Part shown: positions 43,348 through 50,794 of the stretch, in pieces
Numbering within the stretch: position 1 is the stretch's first letter
How the letters are laid out: every line of letters begins with the position of its first letter
Origin: Ruminococcus flavefaciens
GTDB taxonomy: Bacteria; Bacillota; Clostridia; Oscillospirales; Ruminococcaceae
Reading direction: 5' to 3'
DNA: 63,484 bases
NCBI RefSeq assembly: GCF_900143025.1
Contig: NZ_FRCT01000014.1
Location: 22,371 to 85,854 of the forward strand
Notes under the pieces: generated by a model
What the model saw: the letters and a program-made list of their open reading frames with translations, nothing else
What the model was told of the DNA's origin: nothing
The model's database searches: none
Translations under genes and position numbers: made by a program

Positions 43348-43459
43348 TATTATAACTCCTGCCTTTGCGTTTTTCTTTCTTAATTATATATCATACCCGA
43401 TAAAAAAACAAGACCGCATTTCTCACAGTTTCACAAAGCTCATTTTACTTACGGTATCC

Positions 43460-43488
43460 TTGCTTTTTTAAGCTATCAATGCTATAAT
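43460..43488 (+). promoter_or_regulatory. Predicted recQ promoter
   Basis: TTGCTT (43460-43465), 17-base spacer, TATAAT (43483-43488), about 35 bases before the start codon. Confidence 0.65.
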
Positions 43489-43523
43489 AATATAAAATCC
43501 TCGTTATAAGGAGCAGAACGTGA

Positions 43524-45365
43524 ATGGACAAGCTTTCAGTACTAAAAGGATACTTCGGTCATAAAAGCTTCCGCAGCGGACAGGAAGAGCTTATCGACCA
43601 TATTCTCGGCGGCAGCGATGTTCTCGGCATTATGCCTACAGGTGCAGGCAAATCGGTGTGTTATCAGGTACCCGCAGTCATGCTTAACGGCATGACTATC
43701 GTTATATCTCCCCTCATTTCATTAATGAAGGATCAGGTCAGCGCCCTCATTTCTTCGGGAGTAAGTGCCGCCTGCATAAACAGCTCTCTTTCTCAGGAGG
43801 AATATGCCGAAACCATGTCCCGTGCCTTACGCGGTGAATTCAGGCTTATATATATCGCTCCCGAAAGGCTCGAAACTCCAGAAATAAACCGTATCGCTTC
43901 ATCAGTAAAGATATCCATGATAACAATAGATGAAGCTCACTGTGTTTCGCAGTGGGGACAGGATTTCCGCCCGAGCTACCTTCGCATATCCGAATTTATC
44001 AAAAGTCTGCCACAACGTCCGATAATAAGCGCTTTCACGGCTACCGCAACTGACACGGTAAGAGAGGATATCATACAGCTTCTTGGGCTGAACGCTCCAT
44101 TTACACTTGTTACAGGATTCGATCGTCCGAATCTTTATTTCTCCGTGATAAAGCCCCATAACAAGTATGCCGAGCTTCGCAGACAGCTTGACGAATTTGG
44201 CGGTAAATGCGGTATAGTCTACTGTATTTCACGACGCAATGTAGAAGAAATATGCGAGAAACTGAACTCTGACGGCTTCTCGGCAACAAGATACCATGCA
44301 GGTCTTTCCGACCTTGAACGAAGAAAAAATCAGGACGATTTCATATACGACCGTAAACGTATCATGGTCGCTACAAACGCTTTCGGCATGGGTATAGACA
44401 AATCAGATGTGGCTTTTGTTATCCACTACAATATGCCCAAGAACATTGAAAGCTACTATCAGGAAGCGGGTCGTGCCGGCAGAGACGGAAGTCCTGCACA
44501 GTGTATTCTTTTATATGGTCCGATGGATGTACGAACCAATAATTTTATGATCGAGAAAAGCCGTGAAGACAATACCGAGCTCTCAGAAGATGAAAAGGAT
44601 ATCATGCTTGAACGTGACAGACAGCGCCTTAAAGAGATGACCTTCTACGCGACCTCCACCGACTGTCTAAGGCAGTTCATGCTCGGATATTTCGGCGAAA
44701 AAGCTCCTTCCTACTGCGGTAACTGCTCTTGCTGTGTAAACGGATTTGAGGAGGTCGATATAACTGTCGACGCACAAAAAATCATTTCGTGCGTATTCAG
44801 AGTAAAACAAAAAGGCAGATATTTCGGAAAAAGCATGATAGTTGATATACTAAAAGGCAGCCGAAATGAAAGACTCGCCGCCTTAGACTTCGACAAGCTC
44901 TCAACCTACGGTATAATGCAGGATACTTCTGCAAAACGCATAAGAGCGGAGCTTGAGTATCTCATCGAAAAAGGCTATCTGTACAGCAGCGACGACGATT
45001 ATCCTGTAGTTGAGCTTACTGCATTGTCGGCAAAAATACTGAAGGAGCATATCAGCGTCAGCATGAAGCTTCCGAAGGAAGAAAAGCCCAAGGACAAAAA
45101 ACAGCACAGCAGCGAAACAAATATCGACAATACCCTCTTTGAGAAGCTCAGAAAGCTTCGCGGCGAGCTTGCAGCAGAAGCAAATGTTCCTGCGTATATA
45201 GTTTTCTCCGATGCAGCCCTGAGAGATATGTGCAGGATACTCCCAACCAATGAGGAGGATTTCCTGAAGGTCTCAGGAGTAGGCAAAATAAAAGCCGAAA
45301 GATACGGAAAAGTTTTCTGCGAGCTTATAAAAGAACATAACAGCTCAGACAGCATAGATCCATGA
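43524..45365 (+). CDS. recQ: ATP-dependent DNA helicase RecQ
   Basis: A 613-residue superfamily 2 helicase. Motifs in order: FRSGQEELIDHILGG (motif 0), MPTGAGKSVCYQVPA (I), SPLISLMKDQV (Ia), IDEAHCVSQWGQDFRPSY (II and the RecQ loop), SAFTATAT (III), ATNAFGMGIDKSDV (V), and YYQEAGRAGRDG (VI). A zinc site follows with CSCC-type Cys residues (CLRQF..CGNCSCC), then a winged helix, and a C-terminal HRDC domain (about 540-610, VSGVGKIKAERYG). It unwinds recombination and repair intermediates. Monocistronic. Confidence 0.96.
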   Translation: MDKLSVLKGYFGHKSFRSGQEELIDHILGGSDVLGIMPTGAGKSVCYQVPAVMLNGMTIVISPLISLMKDQVSALISSGVSAACINSSLSQEEYAETMSRALRGEFRLIYIAPERLETPEINRIASSVKISMITIDEAHCVSQWGQDFRPSYLRISEFIKSLPQRPIISAFTATATDTVREDIIQLLGLNAPFTLVTGFDRPNLYFSVIKPHNKYAELRRQLDEFGGKCGIVYCISRRNVEEICEKLNSDGFSATRYHAGLSDLERRKNQDDFIYDRKRIMVATNAFGMGIDKSDVAFVIHYNMPKNIESYYQEAGRAGRDGSPAQCILLYGPMDVRTNNFMIEKSREDNTELSEDEKDIMLERDRQRLKEMTFYATSTDCLRQFMLGYFGEKAPSYCGNCSCCVNGFEEVDITVDAQKIISCVFRVKQKGRYFGKSMIVDILKGSRNERLAALDFDKLSTYGIMQDTSAKRIRAELEYLIEKGYLYSSDDDYPVVELTALSAKILKEHISVSMKLPKEEKPKDKKQHSSETNIDNTLFEKLRKLRGELAAEANVPAYIVFSDAALRDMCRILPTNEEDFLKVSGVGKIKAERYGKVFCELIKEHNSSDSIDP

Positions 45366-45385
45366 ATATTCCTATTTGATAAAAG

Positions 45386-45403
45386 CTCCCGTTCTTTCGG
45401 GAG
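45386..45403 (+). terminator. recQ terminator
   Basis: CTCCCG and CGGGAG arms with TTTTTC following, 20 bases past the recQ stop. Confidence 0.85.
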
Positions 45404-45458
45404 TTTTTCAGTTCAGAACATATTATTGCACGGATATATTCAAAAACAGGATTTTCTA

Positions 45459-45511
45459 TTGACAAACGGCAAATTATATGGTATCATATGAATAGTTGTT
45501 CATGTATTCAT
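45459..45511 (+). promoter_or_regulatory. Promoter and palindromic operator of the methyltransferase gene
   Basis: TTGACA (45459-45464), 17-base spacer, TATCAT (45482-45487). Immediately downstream is ATGAATAGTTGTTCAT (45488-45503), an imperfect palindrome that agrees at 12 of 16 positions with the operator core of the ABC exporter operon at 30.3 kb read on the minus strand. Confidence 0.65.
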
Positions 45512-45550
45512 TTAATATACAAGAAAAAATATCTATAGGAGGCTGATGTC

Positions 45551-46162
45551 ATGGGCAAAAAATTATTCTGGGATAGAGTCTCACCCATATATGACCTTTT
45601 TGAGACAATTTACAACAGAAAGGTTTTCACAGGAACAGGATCAAAGGTCGCCGAGCTGATAGACTCTTCCGATAATGTGCTCGAATGTGCCTGCGGAACA
45701 GGTGCTATAAGCATTTATATCGCACAGAAATGCCGAAAACTGGTTGCAACTGATTATGCTGTCGGAATGTTGAAGCAGGCATCAAAAAAGTGCCGTATGT
45801 ACTCAAATGCTTCATTCAAAAGAGCAGATATTACAAATTTGAAGTGCAAAGATGAAATCTTCGATAAAGCAGTAGCGGGAAATGTCATTCACCTGCTCCA
45901 CGAACCTGATAAGGCTTTGCATGAACTTGAACGTGTTGTAAAGCACGGCGGTAAAATTATAATCCCGACTTACATTAATATGTCAAGAAAAACAGGAAAA
46001 GTGGCAGTCAAGCTTATAAAATTGCTTGGAGCAAACTTCAGAATGCAATTTGATCTGGACTCCTATAAAAAATTTTTTGCAGATATGGGCTATAAAAACG
46101 TGGAATACCATGTTGTGAACGGACGTATGCCATGTGCAATAGCTGTTATCGTGAAGGAATGA
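45551..46162 (+). CDS. Class I SAM-dependent methyltransferase (UbiE/COQ5-like)
   Basis: A 203-residue methyltransferase: VLECACGTGAISIYIAQKCR is the SAM-binding glycine motif, followed by LVATDYAVGMLKQASKKC (acidic residue binding ribose), FKRADITNLKCKDEIFDKAV and VVKHGGKIIIPTYI. The N-terminus FWDRVSPIYDLFETIYNRKV resembles small-molecule methyltransferases of the UbiE type. The substrate is unknown. Its own promoter has an operator, so it may be induced by a toxic small molecule. Confidence 0.88.
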   Translation: MGKKLFWDRVSPIYDLFETIYNRKVFTGTGSKVAELIDSSDNVLECACGTGAISIYIAQKCRKLVATDYAVGMLKQASKKCRMYSNASFKRADITNLKCKDEIFDKAVAGNVIHLLHEPDKALHELERVVKHGGKIIIPTYINMSRKTGKVAVKLIKLLGANFRMQFDLDSYKKFFADMGYKNVEYHVVNGRMPCAIAVIVKE

Positions 46163-46195
46163 GAAACATATCTGCTTAGGCGCTGTTATACGAAA

Positions 46196-46235
46196 AAAAT
46201 GCTGCGACATCACCATGAATCGTCGCAGCATTTTA
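46196..46235 (+). terminator. Terminator after the methyltransferase
   Basis: AAAATGCTGCGAC and GTCGCAGCATTTT arms around a 13-base loop, T-rich on both sides; also suited to ending the convergent ferric-reductase-like operon. Confidence 0.9.
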
Positions 46236-46269
46236 TTTTGTACAAAGCCGTTTGATCTTTGAGTTTTGT

Positions 46270-47655
46270 TTAGTTCAACGCCTGTTCAAGAGCCATTCTC
46301 GCAGCGTCGATAATACCGTTTGAACTGTAGGTCGCACCCGAGCAGGCATCAATTCCATCTGCACTGCACTTTGCGGCGATCTGTGGGATAACCGTATTCA
46401 TCGCATCGCTGAAGTACTCGGGATCATCGTCGTCAGCACTTGCAGAAAAGCTTGTTATTCTGTCATTTTCAATGCTGAGCTTTACGTGTATCTTTCCTGC
46501 ATAGCCCTCAGCATCTGCTTCGTATTCGCCGTTTTTGTACTTGTACGAAGGCTGCGGCTCGGTTGCAGGAGTTTCCTCGTGCTGCTCCTGTGCAGGTACG
46601 TCGTTGTTTGACTGCTCCTCATGTTTTTCCTCTTGCTTTTCTTCGCCTTCGGAAGATGCCTTTTCGTCCGTTTTCTTTTCGTCTTTTTTCTTATCGTCAG
46701 TTTTCTTATCTGTTTCAGTTGAAGATGTTGTCGTTTTTGAAGCTTTATCTGTAACCGCAGCAGTTTCCGTACTCTTTTTATCGTCCTTTGCAGTAGTTAC
46801 GGCAGTCTCAGTGACCGATGAAGTTTCGGGAGCAAATGTAAAGGTCGCAGTATTCCCGTCGGTAACTGCATTTGACTTTGATGGAGCTGTATCGGAATTA
46901 TATGAAAGTGCTCCCAGAAGAGCTACGGGCAAAGCAAATACACAGGCAGAAACTGCATTCGGCACAAGCTTCTTTTCAGGCTTTTTATTGATGACATAGT
47001 ACTTTCTGATACGCATGACCGCATAACCTATGAAAACCGCACTGTACGCAATGACACTGAGGAAATATCCCTCCCTGCCCTTCTGAGCCTTCGGCATGAA
47101 CAATACAAGGATATGGATATAGATGCAGGCATAGAATATGTATGCAAAACGCTGTATCTTCTTCCATGTTTTGGCATTCATCTTCTTTCGTATCTTCTTG
47201 AAGGACATCACTGTCAGCGGTGTCATTATCAGTACCATTGCAAGACATACGATACTTGTTGTCACAAAATCCGAGCCTGTTCTGCCATTGATGAGATTTT
47301 TTATGTACTGCACGCCGTATGTGATAATGTGCGAGAACGTGAGTATTGCCGCAGTTATTGAAAGTTCTCCTCTTATGGGCATCAGCTTCTTAATTGGAGC
47401 TGAGCCGTTGGGAAGAGCTCCTGCCCACATGACAATTGCCCAGAACGCAGTACCGAGAGCTCCGCGTGAGAAAATCCCGAGAACATTATCGCGTACAAAA
47501 CGGCTGGATATGTCAATATCAGACTGAGTAATAACTACAGAAGCTACAGTCAGCACTGCTGCCGAAATATAGAAAGCCGCAGGACATTTTTTCAGCGGCT
47601 TGTCAAGACAAAAAGCGATAAGGATCGCTATAAGAAGAGCGGTCAAAAATAACAT
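46270..47655 (-). CDS. Ferric-reductase-like membrane protein with C-terminal flavinylated FMN-binding domain
   Basis: A 461-residue protein. Residues 1-250 hold about seven membrane segments of the ferric-reductase/MsrQ-like type, with paired His (FSHIITYGVQYI and YIHILVLF) suited to heme. A long Thr/Lys/Glu-rich tether (about 270-375) follows. Residues 375-461 are an FMN-binding (NqrC/RnfG-like) domain with DACSGATYSS, the motif to which ApbE attaches FMN covalently through Thr442. It would carry electrons from the membrane to an extracytoplasmic flavin. It is the last gene of an iron-linked operon containing flavodoxin. No ApbE gene is in the window. Confidence 0.82.
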   Translation of the reverse strand: MLFLTALLIAILIAFCLDKPLKKCPAAFYISAAVLTVASVVITQSDIDISSRFVRDNVLGIFSRGALGTAFWAIVMWAGALPNGSAPIKKLMPIRGELSITAAILTFSHIITYGVQYIKNLINGRTGSDFVTTSIVCLAMVLIMTPLTVMSFKKIRKKMNAKTWKKIQRFAYIFYACIYIHILVLFMPKAQKGREGYFLSVIAYSAVFIGYAVMRIRKYYVINKKPEKKLVPNAVSACVFALPVALLGALSYNSDTAPSKSNAVTDGNTATFTFAPETSSVTETAVTTAKDDKKSTETAAVTDKASKTTTSSTETDKKTDDKKKDEKKTDEKASSEGEEKQEEKHEEQSNNDVPAQEQHEETPATEPQPSYKYKNGEYEADAEGYAGKIHVKLSIENDRITSFSASADDDDPEYFSDAMNTVIPQIAAKCSADGIDACSGATYSSNGIIDAARMALEQALN

Positions 47656-47679
47656 AAGATCTACCTCTTTACAGTATTT

Positions 47680-47707
47680 GACCTCCGCAGCCTAAGCCGC
47701 AGAGGTC
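47680..47707 (-). other. Intercistronic stem-loop
   Basis: GACCTCTGCGG and CTGCGGAGGTC arms between the wall-anchored protein gene and the ferric-reductase-like gene. There is no T tract on the minus strand, so it is likely a processing or stability element setting unequal expression. Confidence 0.55.
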
Positions 47708-47733
47708 ATATTTTAGAATGGAAATAACAATGA

Positions 47734-49239
47734 TCAGTCTTTCTTCTTTCTGAGTGTAAGTGCCGATACTCCTGCAAGTGCAAGGAAAGCTACAGGCAAT
47801 GCTGCTCCGTTTACGCCTGTTTTCGGGCTGTCTGTCTTTGCAGCTGTTGTACTTTTAGCTGTTGTAGATGCTGTCTTAGTTGTTGCCTTAGAACCTGTAG
47901 TTGTTGTGTTAGTTGTTGTAGTTGTAACAGCAGCCTGCTCGCCTATCTCGAACTCATAATTTTTCTCATATCCTGTTGCTTCAACAATAAGCTTATACTT
48001 GCCAGAGCCGTCGAATACATTTTCCTCCCCCGACTTAGCGTCAAGCTTTACCTCGCCTGTCTGAGAATCAATGATAGTAGCTCCTCTTCTGCCTGCTGCG
48101 TATCTCTTATCACCAACTGTTACAGCTGAGATGTTCTTGAGATAGTTTGCAGCGTCTGTAAGTGAAGCTCCGTCAGCAGCAACAAGCTTGCCGTCGGAAT
48201 ACTTAACAGGGATAGAGTCTGTTGTAAGTGTGAAGCTGCCTCTTACAGATGAATACTTACCGTTCTCATCTGAAAGTGTAAGGGTGTAGTTACCGGGCTG
48301 AGCGTTGTTATAGCTTACAGTATTTCCTGATACGCCGAATCCGTCAGCTACTTCGCCCTTTGCCTTGTAATCGGAAGGAAGTGCAAAATTATCAAATGTT
48401 ACACTGCCCTTGCCAGACTTGCCGTTCTCGACATTGATGCTGTCAGCAAATTTGATTGGAAGATAGCCATTCTGTCCTGAAAGTGTGCTGTAACCATTGA
48501 GAGTAATGAATGTTACGTCTGTGATAGTCTGTCCCTGTGAGGACTTGTAGTGCTCAGATGAGAGAACATTGCCGTGAGGCTCCTTCTCCTTTACGCCTGC
48601 GCCCCATGAGATAGCACCGTTGCGCCAGATATTTTCAAGAGCACGCATACCGTAGTCTGTGCCCTCTTTTGTCTTTACGATAACGCCGTAGATGTCGCAG
48701 TTTGTCGGGATACCCTTGACATTTATCTGATAGTCGCCCCAGCTTGAAAGGCTCGATACAGTCATTTCACCGCTGAGCTTTTCTTCTCCGTCGCTGTCAA
48801 CCAGCTTGCCGAAGGAAGCCTTACCGTTCTCGACTGTTACAGGCTTGTATGCAACAGGCTTCTCGGAGAGCTCTGTGAAGTTCATCTTATCACTGAGCTT
48901 TTCAAGATCAGCCTTTGCGATCTCAACAGGATAAGTAACGCCGAGGATCTTACCGCCGCCGTTTTCTCCTTCTTCGTTAAAAGTACCTGCTGCAAGTCCG
49001 CCGTTCTGCCACTTGCCGTCATCGCCCATTTTTCCTGTAGCGTTGCCCTTCCACTTATTCTGAGTTGCGGAAGATACTGCGTCAACAGGAACGCTGTTAT
49101 TCAGTTCTGAAGCGTAGAAATCAGCATATGGGATATTCATTGTGCCGTATACTTTATCGCCGTCAGCAGCGTTAGCTGTGAACGGAACTGCACCCAGAAC
49201 ACAAGCTGCAGCACATAAAACAGATGTAAACTTCTTCAT
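47734..49239 (-). CDS. Tp47-like wall-anchored surface protein
   Basis: A 501-residue secreted protein. Signal peptide MKKFTSVLCAAACVLGAVPF; an N-terminal region (KVYGTMNIPYADFYASELN, DAVSSATQNKWK) similar to the Tp47 penicillin-binding lipoprotein family; a further beta-rich part (about 290-440); a Thr/Lys-rich stalk; then DSPKTGVNGAALPVAFLALA, a membrane segment and RKKKD. SPKTG is a variant of the LPxTG sorting signal. Found between flavodoxin and a flavinylated reductase behind a DtxR-type box, so a surface iron or heme function is inferred. Beta-lactamase activity is not implied. Confidence 0.78.
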   Translation of the reverse strand: MKKFTSVLCAAACVLGAVPFTANAADGDKVYGTMNIPYADFYASELNNSVPVDAVSSATQNKWKGNATGKMGDDGKWQNGGLAAGTFNEEGENGGGKILGVTYPVEIAKADLEKLSDKMNFTELSEKPVAYKPVTVENGKASFGKLVDSDGEEKLSGEMTVSSLSSWGDYQINVKGIPTNCDIYGVIVKTKEGTDYGMRALENIWRNGAISWGAGVKEKEPHGNVLSSEHYKSSQGQTITDVTFITLNGYSTLSGQNGYLPIKFADSINVENGKSGKGSVTFDNFALPSDYKAKGEVADGFGVSGNTVSYNNAQPGNYTLTLSDENGKYSSVRGSFTLTTDSIPVKYSDGKLVAADGASLTDAANYLKNISAVTVGDKRYAAGRRGATIIDSQTGEVKLDAKSGEENVFDGSGKYKLIVEATGYEKNYEFEIGEQAAVTTTTTNTTTTGSKATTKTASTTAKSTTAAKTDSPKTGVNGAALPVAFLALAGVSALTLRKKKD

Positions 49240-49251
49240 TTTCGCGTCTCC

Positions 49252-49656
49252 TTATGCAAGCTGTGCAGCAAGCTCTTTAAGCTTTGCAAGGTCGTCATCT
49301 GAAGCAGCCTCGTTTACGATAAAGCCCTCGTCACCGATAAGCTCTGCACCTGCTGCCTTTGTACGATCGTACCAGTTACGCATCCATTCGCCGTCGCCCC
49401 AGCCGTATGAACCGAAAAGAAGTACCTTCTTGCCGCTGAGTGAACCCTCTATGCCTGCAAAGAACGGCTCAAATACTTCTTCTTCAAGTACCTCTGCTCC
49501 CATTGCAGGGCATCCGAAAGCGAAAGCATCATAGTCTGCTGCATTGCCGCTGAATTCTGATACCTCAAAAAGTTCTGCGTTTGCACCCTCGGCAGCTGCC
49601 TTAGCCATAGCCTCGGTATTGCCTGTGCCGCTCCAATAAATTACTGCTGTTTTCAT
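49252..49656 (-). CDS. Flavodoxin
   Basis: A 134-residue flavodoxin: MKTAVIYWSGTGNTEAMAKA contains the FMN phosphate loop SGTGNTE, with GCPAMGAEVLEEEVFEPFFA and LFGSYGWGDGEWMRNWYDR for the isoalloxazine loops. It replaces ferredoxin in electron transfer when iron is short, which fits the operon. AAGGAGG precedes ATG at 49656; the start overlaps the end of the DUF3793 gene by four bases. Confidence 0.95.
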   Translation of the reverse strand: MKTAVIYWSGTGNTEAMAKAAAEGANAELFEVSEFSGNAADYDAFAFGCPAMGAEVLEEEVFEPFFAGIEGSLSGKKVLLFGSYGWGDGEWMRNWYDRTKAAGAELIGDEGFIVNEAASDDDLAKLKELAAQLA

Positions 49657-50231
49657 ATATTTTCCTCCTTGGAAATAGCCCGAAACAAATTCGGACAATG
49701 ATTTAATCTATCGAACAGGATTTCCCTGCAGCGATCGTAAGTTTTGAATGTCTGCCGCGCTTTTTCGGCGTTTTCATAGACCTTCCAGTAGCCGCAAAGC
49801 AGACAGTTTTTGCCGCTGTTGTTTATAAAACCGCGAATATCTCCCACAGGATAGCCGAGAAATGCTCCTATCTCATGGGGGAAGCTGCCGCAGCTCATAC
49901 GTGAAGCAAGTCTGAGAAGCTTTTCCTCGGTACTCATATCCGCAGGGTAGCCGTACTCTGAAAGCAGATCTCTGACCTGCGGCATACTGAGCCATGCACT
50001 CAGCATTTTCTCGTTGTAAATGTAAACGAGCGTGCGTGTTCTGCACTTGCATAACTGCCTTGCGCAAAGCCCGCTGTCAGACAGTTTAACTGCAAACTCG
50101 TGCAGATATTCCGCCATTGTATGCTCATTTCTGTCAAACGAGATAAGATTTGCACATTTAACTCCAAGTAATGTCGGAGCACTGTGAAAAGCCATTACAT
50201 TATCAATGCTTCTGCGTTCAACTTCTGACAT
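49653..50231 (-). CDS. DUF3793 protein
   Basis: A 192-residue protein of the DUF3793 family (SAPTLLGVKCANLISFDR, ...LGYPVGDIRGFINNSGKNCLLCGYWKVYEN). It has several Cys residues (CARQLCKCRTRTL and CLLCGYW) that could hold a metal or cluster. From memory, members often lie next to flavodoxin genes in Clostridia; function unknown. It overlaps DUF2325 upstream by 14 bases and flavodoxin downstream by four, so it is tightly coupled to both. Confidence 0.82.
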   Translation of the reverse strand: MSEVERRSIDNVMAFHSAPTLLGVKCANLISFDRNEHTMAEYLHEFAVKLSDSGLCARQLCKCRTRTLVYIYNEKMLSAWLSMPQVRDLLSEYGYPADMSTEEKLLRLASRMSCGSFPHEIGAFLGYPVGDIRGFINNSGKNCLLCGYWKVYENAEKARQTFKTYDRCREILFDRLNHCPNLFRAISKEENI

Positions 50232-50517
50232 ATTTTCGCCCCTTAATATCAGTAAGCAGCTGTTTCAGCGCACTTACGCTTGAGCTGTGAACGTGATCAA
50301 CGGGTACGCCGTTTTTCTCGGAGCTTTTTTTAACAGCTCCTAACATTTTGTGGGAACAAGTCCCGGTGAAAACCACCATAAGATCAGGAGTACCAAGCTT
50401 GTTCTCGAAGTCCGCAGGCATTTGAGTGAAAACCTTAGACTTATGATTGAATGATTTGCAGATATCCTGATAACGTGTTGCCATGCGGTCATTACCGCCA
50501 ACGATTACTATGCTCAT
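50218..50517 (-). CDS. DUF2325 protein, first gene of the iron-linked operon
   Basis: A 99-residue protein of the DUF2325 family: MSIVIVGGNDRMATRYQDIC and DLMVVFTGTCSHKMLGAVKK, a small Rossmann-like fold with conserved CSH. Function unknown. GGAGG precedes the ATG and a TTAGC-ATAG-GCTAA box lies 20-30 bases upstream, suggesting regulation by a DtxR-family repressor. Confidence 0.85.
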   Translation of the reverse strand: MSIVIVGGNDRMATRYQDICKSFNHKSKVFTQMPADFENKLGTPDLMVVFTGTCSHKMLGAVKKSSEKNGVPVDHVHSSSVSALKQLLTDIKGRKYVRS

Positions 50518-50533
50518 AAATTCCTCCTTTTTA

Positions 50534-50547
50534 TTAGCCTATGCTAA
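50534..50547 (-). promoter_or_regulatory. DtxR/IdeR-like box upstream of the flavodoxin operon
   Basis: The sequence TTAGC-ATAG-GCTAA is an inverted repeat resembling half of the DtxR/IdeR consensus (TTAGG..CCTAA). It lies between the -10-like CATAAT and the RBS of the DUF2325 gene. A DtxR-family gene is encoded 5 kb upstream on the same strand. Confidence 0.6.
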
Positions 50548-50564
50548 CATTATGGTTTTTGTGT

Positions 50565-50586
50565 GGGGCGATGCAGTCATCGCCCC
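50565..50586 (+). other. Strong hairpin between feoB-associated gene and flavodoxin operon
   Basis: A perfect nine-base stem GGGGCGATG/CATCGCCCC with loop CAGT. T-rich sequence (GATTTTTG) follows only on the plus strand, where there is no upstream gene. On the minus strand it separates the feo operon from the flavodoxin operon and may still cause pausing or 3'-end protection. Confidence 0.6.
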
Positions 50587-50607
50587 GATTTTTGTTTATG
50601 ATATTTT

Positions 50608-50775
50608 TTATTTATGGCATTTTCCGTGCATTGCACAATGCTCACAGCCGCAGCCACAAGAACCCTTGCCCTGTTTTTTATCCTTTACCATTTTTACTAT
50701 AACCAAAGTCACAATACAAATGAGTATCAGCGATATAATTATAGTACCAAGATTTGCAGATAGCCATGCGAGCAT
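50608..50775 (-). CDS. FeoB-associated Cys-rich membrane protein (55 residues)
   Basis: A 55-residue protein: one membrane segment (LGTIIISLILICIVTLVIVK) then a basic linker and a Cys/His-rich tail (GSCGCGCEHCAMHGKCHK). This is the known FeoB-associated Cys-rich family, which accompanies FeoB in Firmicutes and probably helps ferrous iron handling. It starts 20 bases after feoB. An RBS GGAGTGG precedes ATG. Confidence 0.9.
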   Translation of the reverse strand: MLAWLSANLGTIIISLILICIVTLVIVKMVKDKKQGKGSCGCGCEHCAMHGKCHK

Positions 50776-50794
50776 ATTACCACTCCTTAATAGA

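Noticed and set aside
47734..49239. Calling the Tp47-like protein a penicillin-binding protein or beta-lactamase
   Set aside because: Similarity is to the Tp47 fold only; no SxxK, SxN or KTG active-site set is visible and the iron-linked context points elsewhere.
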